Shown here: piece after piece, positions 44,738-57,857 of the stretch
Layout: each line of letters starts with the position of its first letter
Position numbering within the stretch: position 1 is the first letter of the stretch
From: Psococerastis gibbosa
Lineage: Eukaryota; Arthropoda; Insecta; Psocodea; Psocidae
Reading direction: 5' to 3'
Assembly (NCBI GenBank): GCA_963971405.1
Contig: OZ020489.1
Span: forward strand, 1,984,001 to 2,048,000
Length of the DNA: 64,000 nt
Notes under the pieces: model-generated
Seen by the model: the letters and a program-made list of their open reading frames with translations, nothing else
Database searches by the model: none
Told to the model about the DNA's origin: nothing
Position numbers and translations under genes: made by a program

Positions 44738-44885
44738 AGGTCGTGAGCTTTAGTGGTACGGACTTTGACTTAAGGTTCGAGTCCCTGTCTAGTCTCTTGG
44801 CATTTTAGTCTTTTGCTTTGGAGGCCATGCAAAGCAGGTGGTCCCGCGGGCATGACCCTAATGGCATTGTAATGTCTGTAGTAGT
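44738..44885 (+). repeat. SINE A (diverged)
   Basis: TTTAGTGGTACGGACTTTGAC, then AAGGTTCGAGTCCCTG (B box), then GGAGGCCATGCAAAGCAGG and TGGTCCCGCGGGC match SINE A. The anticodon-arm segment is partly deleted relative to the copy at 46536. Confidence 0.65.
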
Positions 44886-46535
44886 ATTTCAGTTGACCTA
44901 GTAACTTCGAAGCCTACGAGCGACGAGAAATAACGGCTGCCTAATACTTGAACTGTAGACTGATTTTGGAGGTGAAAAATTAGGATTCCCTCATAAGAAT
45001 TAGAGTGAGTTGCAGTAAATGAGTGGTGATTGGACCTATCGTAACTGCAGACGGAAGTCAACAGGCTTATCTGCCGGACGTCCACCACACAGATATCTGC
45101 CGACCTTTTGACCTTAAACACGACTAAACTACTGCTATTATTAGCTAATGGCTCATATTTTGTTGTTATTATGTAACTAACCGGAGACTATTGTATATTA
45201 TGAATTCTACAATACATCGCACCCGCCCTTTCAATGACGGAGTCATGATACTTTCAAAACAACACCAACAAAATGCTACAGCAAAGTGTTAAAACACCTT
45301 TCCTATATAAATTGCAGTCCTTTGAAGCCAATTTCTCGAATTTTCCATTTTTAGGTTGGCCGGCACATTCCACGGTCAATATTTCCAATGCATTCTTTGA
45401 ATTTTTCGAACTTCAAATGGAAATTTCTCCTTTATTGCCCACACCTGGTAAATTCTTCTCAGTTTTCCCGTTCAAAGGGGTTTTTTGCTGAGTTAAATGC
45501 CGACACAATAAAGTTTATTTTCGGCTGTTTATTGGCTTCAGCTCTTAACAATGTTTATGATAGCCCATGTGCTATAATGTTGTTGTTATCCTGTATCATG
45601 TAAAGCACATGCTGACTGTATTAGGCTTTTTTTCGAATTTAAATCATAGGATAGGCAATCCGAAGGAAGTCGCCATGGTTTTTCCTAATCTAATACCCGG
45701 CGGGCTTTGTTCCGATTCCACTTTCCGCTGTTTTGACTATGGTGGTGGGATGCGCCCAAAAGGCAGCTTAGGTTAGTGCAGTGCCGGAATCCTGCTAAAT
45801 TGAACGGGGCAGTTCAATTCAACCAGAAATTATATGCATATATACGTAGTTTTTGTCTGCTACTACGTTTTACCATATCAAAAGCATGGACAATCCACCA
45901 GCAACGTGTGCCTGTAAGATGTCTGGTACTCAATATGTTCCTATCATGGCTCAACGCTTCATGCTGATATGGTAGATAATTGGGGACAAGAGTTTTACAG
46001 TCACAACTGATATGACACGGTTGTAGAGCCATGTTTTGCAGGGGTCACTCATTTAAAGTCTAACCAAATTACAAATCATTCTTACAGTTACTTAATTATA
46101 TGTTATGTTTACAAAGACCCCTTCAATACTAGGAGGTAATGGTTACACATAAAACTCTACACATATTCATTATACTTTAAAAAAATCAATGGTTTTTGGA
46201 TATGCAGTAGGCACTCAGGCTAAAATAAATGTGGAATAAATTTGTTTGAAGTGAATAAGTCTTGAATGTAACCATGTTGAATGGGAAAAGTAATCTTGAA
46301 TTCAATATAACTTGTTCCTTTATTTCAACTTGCTCAAACTTTTTCGGCTCCCTCTTTCCCGATAGCACGAACACTCGATCCGTTCCCTACATACTGTATA
46401 TACCTCAACAGCTGGCATCGCTGCCCTGGGTCAAATGGTTCATACACTACTGCCACTATATTAGGCTCAATTTTTTAATTATAGTATGTTTACTATAATG
46501 TATGGTACTATGGCTCTAATTCAGTTCACTTAATA
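44886..46535. other. Unassigned
   Basis: Several ORFs of 60-87 codons on both strands, none with a recognised domain. Confidence 0.4.
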
Positions 46536-46740
46536 AGTCAGGACAAGTAGAGTACGGACTCTGACTTTCACCCGAAAGGTTCTTGGTTCGAGTCCTACCC
46601 TGGCAACATTTTCTGGCCATGCTTCGGAGGACATGTAAAGCAGGCGGTCCCGGACCTTCATAGTTGAGTGTCAGAGAGGGCTTTTTAGCCTTAACTCCAC
46701 TAGGTTGGCTTAGTAATAGAACAACAAAAGTCATTATTTA
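46536..46740 (+). repeat. SINE A, near full length
   Basis: AGTAGAGTACGGACTCTGAC, TTTCACCCGAAAGGTTC, TTGGTTCGAGTCC, TTTTCTGGCCATGCTTCGG, GCAGGCGGTCCCGGAC, AGTTGAGTGTCAG and CCACTAGGTTGGCTTAGTAA. The head is the tRNA-Glu(UUC)-like part; the tail ends in AACAACAAAAGTCATTATTT. Confidence 0.8.
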
Positions 46741-48172
46741 ATATTTATTTAATATCCGTCCATAAAATTAGTATACTACTTGAACAGAAACTTTAAGAGC
46801 CAAATACTGTGTTTCACACAGTATGTTTCACACAGTGTGTTCTTCAGGGGCTCAGACACGAACGGACGGATTTACTAAATACTTACTGAGGCCTACCGCC
46901 ACCATCGCATATTATAACCGCACACTACTGTTACTACAGCATGGCATGGGTTGCTGACGTCCATCAGCTATTCTTAATTAGCCATCAGAAGCGTCATATC
47001 TCCTGCGAAGACATGTGCAGCATGCAACCGCTGACTCAGCTCCCCACACTGACTTGCTGACAGGCTGCGGAACTGCAGGGGTGCCGTGCGTGTCAGGCCT
47101 AGGCAAGGTAGACCATCATTTCTACAGATAACACAAGGGTTACCCTCTAAATGCAAATGATTGCTTACGACGGGTATGCTGAATAAGTCATATTGATCAC
47201 AATACTATTTTACATGTCACGCATGTCACGCCTGCACTAATTTCGTTATGCAATTGAGTTGACGGTTCCATTGACAACTATATATAAGGCTTCTATTGGG
47301 GGGGGATTGACGTATAATGGATTATTTTTCCACAGGTTGGAGTCACATGTATTTCAGCATCGCCATGAGTCGCGGAATTGGTTCTGGTACTAGGCAAAGT
47401 TTCAAGCAAACTTATCCAGCATCTATCCAATAGGACAGACAGACTGAAAGGTGGGTTGAGTGAATTTATGTAAACATAATAATTGACTCTCTCATGCCAA
47501 CCAAGACACTGCAACACGTTGCAATATCACCTCCTATAGAAATATATTATTGCAGCCTAGAACGAAAAGTTGAAAAGCATTGCAACAAAATGAGAAGGAA
47601 CAGCAAAGATTTGAACCATATATAAAAGATAAAAGTTTAAATTGGTTTTTTGAGCTTTAAATCCGCGCCTAGCCCTCGGAGGGCGCACGGCACTACTTTG
47701 CACTTTCCGATCTAACTTTGTGTCCACTGGATTGCGAACCTACGGATTTTAACTTTCAAATAACTAAAGTTCAGTTTTGTTTTGAAAGAACAGATTGTTT
47801 AAATGAACAGATTGTGTAAATTGAACAGATAAACTAACGATTTACGAACTTTCATATTTTCAAGTAGTAAATTATATTCACTTTAGAGTTGCTGAATATT
47901 GAACTACCGTTCGACCAGCCATTGAATGTTGTGTACACAGTAATATTATTACATGCCTTACAGTATATAATATTCGATGACTGATCTATCTTTATACTAA
48001 AGTCTATTCCTTAGACTATTGTGAAATAGTCCGAATCAAAATTTTAAAACAATACCTTTACGTCATTGATAAATTATATTGATAAATATGTTAACCCCTT
48101 TCGCCTTGTTTGCCATGTTTAAAGGTGCATTCTGGGAATTGATTACACAAAAGGGCTGAGCTTACTTTATGG
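46741..48172. other. Unassigned; short tandem TGTTTCACACAGT
   Basis: TGTTTCACACAGTATG is followed directly by TGTTTCACACAGTGTG near 46811-46842. Otherwise no repeat or coding signal. Confidence 0.4.
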
Positions 48173-48475
48173 ATGTATTTCTGTGTCTCAAGAAATGTAC
48201 AACTACCTAACAAACTTCAACCAATTACCAACCTATATATATATAAGAAACTCAATAATATTCGTGCACAATCAAAAACAAAATTTAAAATTTGTACTCA
48301 CACTCACACAACACAAGATGGCTCCACACACATCCTTTCACACAACAAACTGTTCGAACCACAAGATCTCAACACTAATCTGAATATACAGCCTAGGCAT
48401 ATCATACAATACTACAATATATTACCAATGCAAATAAAACCAATAAAAAACTTAAATTGTTTTAAAAGGGATTAA
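48173..48475 (+). pseudogene. C-terminal tail of a Jockey/CR1-like reverse transcriptase
   Basis: An open frame of 100 codons contains LPNKLQPITNLYIYKKLNNI and ends YYNILPMQIKPIKNLNCFKR then a stop. The pattern (LP..LY.YK near the start; YN.LP..IK.IKNLN.FK at the end) matches the extreme C-terminus of Jockey/CR1-like polymerases after the RT domain. It is probably the tail of the same family as the RT fragment at 30404-31632. The catalytic part is missing, so this is a 5'-truncated copy; the following 430 bp up to D4 may be its 3' UTR. Family assignment is from residue pattern only. Confidence 0.5.
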
Positions 48476-48907
48476 AACCAAACTACCACCAACATAAAAG
48501 TATACCAAAGTACACACTCCACTCCCCCCCCCTCCCCCCTCCTCAGACCGCTCATCTCCTTGTCACTACCCTACTCCTCCCTATACGCTCAATTATTGAC
48601 TGTATCATTCCGACAAGTTCAAGTTTGAGTGCATTATTTATTTATTCTCTTTTATCCATATACTATATTATAATGTTGACGAATTCAATACTGAGTTATG
48701 AGTTTTATTATATGGTTAAATAAGTAAATGTACAAGCGTCAGATAGTATAAGTCGCACACGGGCCCTGCCTTGCGATATAGACCGAAAAAGAACACATTG
48801 TAACATGAACATCTGTTATATTAATTTATATTGTAACCACTTCACATTTTTCCTTGTCCTGGGTTACTGGACGATACTGTAATATGTTCAAAAATGTAAT
48901 ACCATAG
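48476..48907. other. Possible 3' UTR of the RT fragment; C-rich tract
   Basis: A C-rich stretch at 48524-48545 and AT-rich DNA ending ATAGAATAAAGAACC, where family D begins. Confidence 0.35.
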
Positions 48908-49631
48908 AATAAAGAACCGGTCCGAGTTTACTCGAACATGCTTTCCAATTTATCAAAATTAGTAGATAGAGAAAATGAGTAATTTCATGGTAAATAATTG
49001 TCCTATGGTTAATTTTCCGATATCTCGGGGGGAGGGGGGGGGGGGGGTTGTCCACCTGACGTCACTGGAGGTGAGGTAAATTCTAGATAGGTCAGACGAA
49101 CACATTACCACACAGCAATACTGGCAGGGCACGCAATGCATTTGAGCGTGAATTTTCTATCATTTTTTCAAAAAAACATTTTTTTTTTTACAAAACCAAA
49201 TACTTTTCTGGGAAAGCAACCTGTCCGGTTTCGTTACTCAATTTAACACCTAAAACATGCCTGAAGGTTGAAATCATCGATGGAAAGGTTTGGCAGAAAA
49301 ATTATTTTTTAGTCATTTTTCATTAAAATTTAGTTATTTTTATTTTTTTACCCCCAGCAGCAACCTATCAAGGGGCAAGCGACCCCACGCATTTCGTTAA
49401 TATTAATAACGAATACAATATAGGCTATGTGAATTTAAAAGAAATCGTTGGAGCCGTTTTTGAGAAATAATTTTTTTTGACGTTTTTTTTGGAGTTTTTT
49501 GAGAATAAAACCCCCCCCCCCAAATTAAGTTAGCCCCAAATAAAAAAAATTTGATCCGAGGTATGTTTTTTGTGAACCTACATGCCGAATTTCATCAAGA
49601 TCGACCGAGTAGTTTGCCCGGAAATCGACGC

Positions 49632-49670
<39 letters not shown>

Positions 49671-49796
49671 TTTCGTAAAAACCACTTTTTTTGGTTCCTG
49701 GGACCTCAAAACGTGTAAATCCGTTGAAATCTCGGAATCGAAAATTTCGACCGTCACAAAGCTTTCCTTATACTACGTATAAACTGGAAAGCAATA
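48908..49796 (+). mobile_element. Family D repeat (D4), near full length
   Basis: Same order as D1: ACCGGTCCGAGTTTACTCG head, interrupted G run (49027-49047), TTGTCCACCTGACGTCACTG, GGCAGGGCACGCAATG, AAGGGGCAAGCGACCCC, ACAG block (about 49632-49669), CTCAAAACGTGTAAATCCG, TTATACTACGTATAAAC and GGAAAGCAATAA. Non-coding. Confidence 0.85.
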
Positions 49797-49849
49797 AGCT
49801 GATGTAAATGCAGACTAACGATTACAAAAATTTATAAGGGAGACGCTTG

Positions 49850-49998
49850 AAGTAAGTGTTACCGACAGATAGACTGACAATTCCTAAAAACCACTTTTTT
49901 GTGTTCCTGAACCCTCAAATTCGTGGGAATCTGAAAAACGATAATTTCTACCTTCGCACAGTGCTTTCCTTATACTAACGTATAATTAGGAAAGTTTA
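49850..49998 (+). repeat. Family D tail, diverged fragment
   Basis: TAAAAACCACTTTTTTGTGT, TTCCTGAACCCTCAAATTCG, GTGCTTTCCTTATACTAACG and TAATTAGGAAAG are recognisable against the D4 tail just upstream, so this is a second, older D tail in the same direction. Confidence 0.65.
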
Positions 49999-52164
49999 AA
50001 TGGAAGTGATGGAGTTTTTTCAGATGAAAGTAATTGAGTGTACTCGCATACCCTGTATACCACTATGCTGACTTAGCCAATCAGAGTCATGCGGGGTCGC
50101 CAACTTGGAATTGTCGTACCGTCCTCATAATTCCATTTCTAGGAACCACAATGGCTAGTCTGTTATATTTTTCACCTCTATACATCGCTTCCCCTTTCGC
50201 TTCAAGCTCTTTCTCATAAAATTACTGATAACCAGTCTAGATATACCTCAGCCAAGCTATCTCATTATTTTTGAAGCCCAGGGCGGCAGGTCTCGTCTAC
50301 AGCTCTTCGCCCTATTGATTCTTCTTCTCAGAATTCATGCATTTCGATGCCTTGGGGCGGTTTTCCCGTGAACTGGAGATGTATTATTTGTGTGCAGCTC
50401 CATTCAATACGAAGGAATATTATTGCAATCATGTGCCTTCGGCTGATTTTAAAATTAATGTGCTAGGCCTGAATTCATTATGTACTGGATAATGTAATAC
50501 AACAGTGATTTGGTGCAAAAATGGTTCTACAGTATTATTTGTAACAAATTCGGACTCTAAGGGAAGAATGAAGATTTTAGTGAGTCTCCATCACAACGAA
50601 TATCTTGGGCGTGACTTTTCTCACACACGATATATGATGGTTTACTATGGAAGAAATGCATATGCATTTTATATACAAATATACATTATATTAATATAAA
50701 TGTGAGAAACTACAGAATCACTAAGGGTCGTAATTTATTCGTACAATTTAGTTTCATACCAAAGAAATGGGTTTACAGAAACTCTTTATAATTACTGGTG
50801 GAGAGTCACCTTTGCCATTGGTGACATAGTGTTGTGCAGCAATGAAGGCGAAGCGGCGCGAAATCAGAAGAAATGGTGGATATGTCATCAGAGAAGAGAA
50901 GTCTAGAAAAGAATCATATAGGTAGGTACGTAGCATTGCTGCCGGGTATTAAACTGTCATAGCTTGAGGCAGGAACGTGTAAAATTTGATCGAAGCCTAA
51001 ATGCTGCATGTTCAATTGTTTATCACACGTATTTTCGCATGCTATTGCATCTGCGACTGCGCATACTCGTTTCCGCACTTGGTTAAGACGAACTAACTCC
51101 TGTTACAATTGATTGCATGTGTCAGTGTGCCCATTGGTGCTTTTAGTCGGTGCTGGTTGACAGGGCGTGGCTGGTTGGTGTTAACCAGTTTCCCAATGGC
51201 TTGAAATTAATCGGAAGCAAAACCAATATTGTCTGAAAACCGATAAGATCGTTGGCAAAACAACGTTCAACGGGCCACGCTGCAAGTAGACCTATTTCCC
51301 TAAAAATCCCATTAATAATGATACTGACATTACTACTAATAGTAATATTAGGATGTCGTGCCTTGAATTTGCTTGAATTCAACTCCTACCCTTGACAGTT
51401 GGGGTTGCTTCAGCATCCAAGTCGGCGGGTACAATTGCTCAATTACTTGTACTGGTTCTCAAATCTCGACCTTCCGCGTCATAGTCTATATGCCAACTGG
51501 GCAACGTTAATAAACCCAAATGGCGGACTTGAAGTGTATAATATTCCATCAGTGTCAAAATCGGAAATGTCCATCATGTTAATAACCTTCTGGCCGTGTC
51601 AGCTTATCATCAGCACTGTCGATCAACTCGTACCAGCAGGAGACCTATTTGCCGGGAAACCTTGAAGACTCGGGTAATTGAGGGCCTGCTGGGGGTCCAG
51701 CAAATGTTTTTCCCAAAGAAAAAATAAGAAATCGGTTCGGTTCGATGGAGTTTTAAGCGGGGAAAATTTATCCATATACTTTGAAGATTTTATTTCAAAA
51801 GGAAAAAAATGCTGGAAATTACAGTGGCGGATAACTGAGGTATTATTTTAAATGAACCTTTGGGGAACTGTGTTCCTTACTTAAGGAAGTGCTGAGTAAC
51901 TTAATTGGTTTTATTTGTTTTCTTTTGCTTCAGTTAGCGTTTGCATAATAGTACTGTATTGCAAATAACTGGATATTTTGAAATCACCGTACATTAGGCC
52001 CGTTTATAGAGAACTGAAAGGATGGTAGAGTTCCGCGCATAATTTAACAATAAATCTGTTTAAATGAAATACTTGCAAATGACAAACAAAGAAATGCAAA
52101 TTGACAATTCATTATTAAACTAACAACTTATAAAACTGTTTTTGGTTTCCTATTTATACGTAGC
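49999..52164. other. Unassigned; repeat-free block at 51180-51660
   Basis: The block 51180-51660 shows mixed composition with motifs such as CCCATTAATAATGA and TGCTCAATTACTTG and no visible repeats; it might be conserved regulatory DNA. Other ORFs lack domains. Confidence 0.35.
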
Positions 52165-52303
52165 CTACAATAGTTTTATATAAGGAAAGCTTTGCGATGG
52201 TCGAAATTTCCGGTCTCGGGAGTTCAGTGAATTTACACGTTTTGAAGTTCCAGGAACCCCCCATCAAAAATGGTTTTAACGAATTATCTGTCTGTCTGTT
52301 ATG
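52165..52303 (-). repeat. Family D tail fragment (D5)
   Basis: In plus-strand view AAGGAAAGCTTTGCGATGG, TCGAAATTTCCGG, AATTTACACGTTTTGAAG and CTGTCTGTCTGT, i.e. the end of family D up to the ACAG block, antisense. Confidence 0.75.
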
Positions 52304-53029
52304 TTATGCTGAATATGACTTTGTTGTTATTACTTCTAGCCATAAGAAAGAACCCTTGCGTGTCATTTCTGTGCATTTTATCCTATTCTTTATTTTACTT
52401 TGCATTCAAGTAGCCTAGAGGCCCTATCTCACATCCCACGCCAATTTCGCTTCTTCACTTTCCAACCTCATAATATCATAATTATGTCTCATGATACATA
52501 ATGTTTTCGTCTTCAAATTTATCTCCATGCGACTTGAGTTGTTGACGGACAATTTTATTTATTTATTTCTCAAGACTAACCCAGTGGCTCAAATGACCCA
52601 AAAAAGGTCTAAATTCCGCAGTAATCACCTGGTCGCCCGGCTGCCCAGTCCATCTCTGTTTGTAAATGTAATCAATCCTATAAAATAATATAATAATAAT
52701 CCTATATATATAATTTAAGACACAAATATTTCATCAAATTTCCTGCAGTTATCTAGGTAGGCAACTATGTTCACCCACAATATTCTATAGCGGATATCTG
52801 TTTTCTCATGAAAGCCAAATTTGCAGGAAATATGGATGAATGAGGTGTGATAAATTGTGAGAAATGTTTGTTTGATATATGAGGTTTAACACTACAGTTT
52901 TGGAAGGTATACGATCTTCTTCCGACTCCCACTACTTCAGAAGTTGCGTGCATGAAAGGCCCATTGCTATCTTCACAGAAAATAGACAATATTTTTATCC
53001 TCGGTTACATTATTATATCTGTTTTTTAA
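52304..53029. other. Unassigned
   Basis: No shared repeats or convincing coding frames. Confidence 0.4.
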
Positions 53030-53380
53030 GCCAACGGCCTTACCATGTTGATTCCATTAGACCAGAGCATGTTTCAAACTGCGGCAACTTGGTATTGTGC
53101 ACAGCGTTGGCAGGGCAACCTGGTGGGACATGATAATGCGCTTAGGCAGTATAAGTCGAGTCCTGGTCACCTCCGATTTAATCGTGTGACTTTACCATGT
53201 TCCCCAAGTGGTTCGGAATCCACTATAATCAGGAGGTCCACCCTGTTAGTCAACTCCCCTTTCCCCGAGGTGAAAGATTCTGCCCTTAGGGTGCCTCAAC
53301 TTAACAAACAGACTCACTCGCCCCGCCAGGCTGACAGGGTTGCTTAAAGCAGAAATGCTGAAAGCAGGCGTTAAAAACAA
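53030..53380 (+). repeat. SINE S, single full copy (5S-like head)
   Basis: Starts GCCAACGGCCTTACCA then TGTTGATTCCATTAGACC (5S-rRNA-like 5' end), followed by TTGTGCACAGCGTTGG, GTCCTGGTCACCTCCGA, TTTAATCGTGTGACTTTACC, CCCAAGTGGTTCGGAATCC, TGCCCTTAGGGTGCCTCAA, GCCAGGCTGACAGGGTTGC and GAAATGCTGAAAGCAGGC, with an A-rich end (AAAAACAAACAAAA). This copy gives the clearest outline of the family, about 350 bp. Confidence 0.75.
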
Positions 53381-54385
53381 ACAAAATATCTGTTTTTGAG
53401 TAAGATTGTATACTCTGATTGACATTTGACGTCAAGACTACGCCAAGGGATGTAGTGGGGGTAGCTGCAAACGTGGCCCGGGGTGGGGGCGGGGCTAGGT
53501 GTTTTGCAGGGAGCGAAATAATTTGCGATGCAGGGAGGTAATAAGTTGTCTACACATCTCATCAGTACAAGTGTAAATATCGCCAAGAGTAACACGTCAC
53601 ACACTCCACTGGATAATAAATTACACAGCGTTACCATGGCAATGCAAATTAAGCTAACGTCTGCGTCTATTCAAATGACTTAACCCAAGGGATGAACTGA
53701 GAGCCCATTATTTAGCGCACCTCGGAATACCGTACGATATACGAATACGAAGCCTGGCACATGTGTTCGAAAAAGGAAGCTCACGGATATGACAGCATTC
53801 TGCCTTGTTTTATTCTATTTGAATGCCCTGCATTCAGTAAGTTTAGATACCTGTTGAATGAAGGACTGGCTGTGTAACAATGCATGGTGGTGCATATTAA
53901 TTTTTAAGGAATTTTCAGTTGGTGGCAGTATAAACGTAGACAAATTAAAAATAAAAAAATTGGCAAATATCGGGCACACAACACTTGCACCATTACCTTA
54001 TACAAAGGTTAACAGTAGCGAAACAATAGGTTTAGGCGTTTAGGGGGGGGGGATTTAAATAAAGGGGGGCAAGACTTTAGTGCCCCTTGCACAGGGGACC
54101 GAGGAATTCTGGTCTCCCCTGGAAAAAATTACAAAACAATAATCAATAATGAGGGTTTACGTATTTCGATAGCAGCAATGTTTACAGTTTTCAGTTTGCT
54201 CGAAACAGGTGGGCTGGGGAGTTTCTCCCGGGGAATATTTTTTAAGCTATGTATAAGGTGTGTGTGAAATAGTGAATTCAACGCATTTAGTCAACAAAAA
54301 CTTCAGCTTTTGCAGATGAAGACTTAAAACTGGAAACATGGGGCCCGGAGGTCTCCCACCGGGGAATTTTCTTGAATAAATAGGC
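53381..54385. other. Unassigned; G10 run at 54033-54042
   Basis: A G-rich segment at 54033-54110 and GGGGCCCGGAGG near 54340 look like MITE remains but no inverted ends could be matched. Confidence 0.35.
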
Positions 54386-54472
54386 GCAAAAGCAGGCGGT
54401 CCCGGTCTTTCCTAGTTGAGTGTAAGGGAGGGCTATACAGCCCTAATTCCGCTAGGATTGGCATAGCAAATG
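54386..54472 (+). repeat. SINE A tail fragment
   Basis: AAAGCAGGCGGTCCCGGTC, CCTAGTTGAGTGTAAGGGAGG and CTAATTCCGCTAGGATTGGC match the SINE A body; the tRNA-like head is absent. Confidence 0.7.
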
Positions 54473-57400
54473 AAAAGCAAAAAAGTCAAAGTAGAAGTAG
54501 TGAGGTTCTATGGTAGGATGGAGCCTCGGAGACGTGGGTCCTAACCAGGAAGGAAGAGAATCTCTTGGAGAGGTGGAAAATGTATGGACCAGTGCCAGGA
54601 CATGTTACATTTCGGGTCATATCACTGTAATCAAAGTCTAGTTACTATCTTCTTAACCAAAAAATGCGGCAGTGATTAAAAAATAAAATATGACTTGTCT
54701 AATTTAATTGTCCAACCGTTCTCGCCTTCAAAGCCCAATGTTGTTTTGATGGCAAAACAAGCTTGTGAAGGGCTTAAAGTGTCAGACAAGTTACAAAGCC
54801 CGCAAAATAAGCAGATTTAAAAAATCACCTGCAGCAGAATTTGGAAATAAGCAAATGCAATAAAAACAAACCTAGATCGATCAATGTAAAATCCATTGGA
54901 GCCTATAAGCTAATAATGGGGTTGACACCGTTGGAGGGGCCTATAAGCTAATAATGGAGGCCGTCAATTGCCATTGTCAATTAGAAGATTATTGAATCTG
55001 CATTGCAATTTGTCGACCCCATCCCCCAAACCTTTTGTCCATTCGAAAAGGCTGAAGAGTAAAATAAATTTTGAATTTCACCCCTTTAATTTGCCTTTGT
55101 TATTTCACTTTTAACTTTTATGGAGCCCATTCAGGCTCAATTGAATGGGAACTTTAGTAGTGGGCTTTTGTTACAATTTTCGTCCCCTTGTGTATTTAGC
55201 CTACTTTTGCTGGTAGGTTTTACTGTTGAAAGATTTATTGAGCGAATAGGTTTTGATGACTATGAATTTAATTAATGGGATTTCTCACTTTGTAATAAAA
55301 ATTTTATTGCCAAATCATAAAAAGTAATATTTTAATAAACTCATAAATGTTTCAGTGCTGTATTTTCACCAAGAGTTCAAGAGGCAGGAAAACATATCAT
55401 TAACGGGCCAAATAAGTAGGTATTATTTAATCGTACGGTACCATAATTAGTGCTAAAAATTAAAGGACCATCGTGGGCAATCAGGGGCCGTAATCTTTAC
55501 CTTTTGACATCACCTGCCATAATATACATATACATACTGTATATGCAGATTTTTCCCCCACATATTTTAGGGCTGTTTGTAATGGGGGTCACTCGTTCTT
55601 TTCGGTTGGTCTTTTAAGGACTGAAAGGCTGGCTGAGTAATAAATGCTGTATTCGATCATTTCAATCCAGCATCACATCTCTTCCCTCCCTTTTACATAT
55701 TATCACTGTCAACCATAATAAATCAGAATTTTGCCAACTTGGGGTGCATGTGTTACAATTAAAACAATAAATAAATAAAAAGGGATCTTGCGGACCTATT
55801 ATTAACCAGTAACCACACTTAGAAATGGAATACTCCACTCCTTACCTATCCTTACATATCTTTGGATTGGTTTAGATCCGTAATACCTGCCTTAAGCTCA
55901 TTCCGTTTATGATTTCTTGGGAAATGTGTATGTGAACGTCGATTTAGCACAACTGTGGACAGAGGACCCCCAGGCCCCAGGTGCGGGGAGAGGGGGAGGG
56001 GGGCGTTTGACAAATGGAGGGCGGTGATATGCACCACCTGCCGGATTATTAGACAGTCTTGATAGATTAGACCGTCCCGGCTGCTGTGCCTATGCAGTTT
56101 CCTCCAGAATTGCTTCTATTGTACAAGAGTCAGCACCTTTTAGGTATCTACTGTATAATTGCATCACTGTGCATTTCCTTCTAATTCAATTAAGAGACAT
56201 TCGGAAAACCATCAATTCCGTTTTTTTTAAACCAAATTCACATTCAATGGGATTGCTGACTGCAACATCCCATTGTTAAGGGCTATCAACAAGATGGATG
56301 ACTGAGCCTCAAAAATACCCCATAATCTTCCATGTCTACTGATGAACATAACGATCGTAACTACTGGCACATTGTTTGGAAGTTGACTCTCAAATCGACT
56401 GATGTGACCCGTCCGCCTAGATTTTCCAGTTTTCTCAGATTCTGCAGTCCTATTCATTACTTTTAACAACCATCGACCGTCGACTTAACAAACAGTTGTA
56501 AGGCAACTCGGTCATTACATTTCGTAAAGCGCTGAAAACCTTTCATGGCAACGCCAACCACATTTTTCTTTCAATTATAAATGCCTTTTTCCATTTGCAG
56601 ACCGGCATTACCTTTCTTGTAAATTGGATCTTAACACTGTTCGGTAATTACGTTGGGCTAACGAACCAGAAACCTGCTCTGCTTTCGTGTTCTTCTCCCC
56701 GGAAATCTTTAACAAGGCCCCGTCTCGTGGGGTATTATTATTACTGCATATACAGCTAGGAGAATGTATACGACGGAAGAGACATTTTTAAAGCGACTTC
56801 CCAGCAGCTGAATCTACCAATCAGCCAGTCAAAATACGTCAAATTCCGTCATTTCCAGGCAGTATGTCATGTTGTGTACCTGTAGGATTTAAAATAAATT
56901 AGAGAAGTGTATTAAAATATCCATAAGCGGGGCAACGCTTCAACTACGGGGGGGGGGGGGGGGGCAATAAATTTGGTGTAGGTGTAGGTCAACACTCCAC
57001 CCCAGCACGGCTTCTCCCAAATCTTCCGTTCTCTAATACCTGAATGGCTGTATATAAATGTTCTTAGTTGAAAGTTCACATGTATATACTAGTATCTGAC
57101 TGAGGCCGTGAATAGCTCAGCTCAATTTATTGCAGATTTTGCTTTAGCAAAAAAATTTAAATCTGACAGAGAAATTGCTGCAGCCGTTACGTGAACCGTA
57201 TATCACGATTGTGTTCCTATTATACCTTTATCAGACTATATATAACAATACAAAAATAGCCTCTTACAACAAGAGAAAGACTTAATACAGCTGTGGGAAA
57301 TAAAGAAATGCCAGCGAGCCGGCTGTAAATGGAAATATATGACAATTTTGAACTCGGTCGCGCTCGTTTGCAACCCCGTGATTGCCAAAGTTTTAAGATT

Positions 57401-57857
57401 ACGACACTAATTGCACAACGTAGTATCTCACAACAGCTCCGGTAAATCCCGTGGTAAGCCCCGCTCCTTACGGCCGGCTTAAACTTGTAAGACGTTTTCT
57501 AATTGTAATGCACCGCTACAAAGCCCCCCCCCCCCATATATTTATAGCTCAGCAGTCTGCTGATCGCTAAATTAATCAATTACCACGGTGTTTCCTAGTT
57601 TCACAGGAAATGCTTGATATTTGTGTCAATTGAAGGGTAGGAATTCGATTCATATAGTACAGACAGTGCCGGATTTACCCGGAAAGGGGCCCCACTCGAA
57701 ACTTAAAATAAATATTAAACTCATAGGTATTTTGACTGTTTAACGTCTGGCACACCTCAATTGTCCTAGCACATCATCCATCAGCAGAGATAGTATATTA
57801 AGCATTCTATTTTTTTTTGTACAATACAGTTTTTCACAATTTTTTCCATTTTTATTT
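54473..57857. other. Unassigned; TAAT-rich block, 19-bp direct repeat, G17 and C12 runs
   Basis: 54670-55330 has no transposon similarity and contains GCCTATAAGCTAATAATGG twice (54901-54919 and 54939-54957) plus CAATTGCCATTGTCAATTAG. G run 56948-56964, C run 57524-57535. GTGCCGGATTTACCCGGAAA at 57667 before a GGGGCCCC stretch is a possible MITE end. Confidence 0.4.

Noticed and set aside
46545-46610. A tRNA-Glu gene
   Set aside because: Acceptor stem does not pair and the SINE A body follows; dispersed copies share the same body.
49632-49669. ACAG repeats as a CRISPR-like or satellite array
   Set aside because: A simple tetranucleotide microsatellite within family D, present at the same place in D1 and D3.
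53030-53060. A genuine 5S rRNA gene
   Set aside because: Similarity fades after about 25-30 bases, and the sequence continues into a dispersed repeat body with an A-rich end.
53045-53347. 100-codon ORF
   Set aside because: Falls entirely in SINE S; frame is not kept in other copies.
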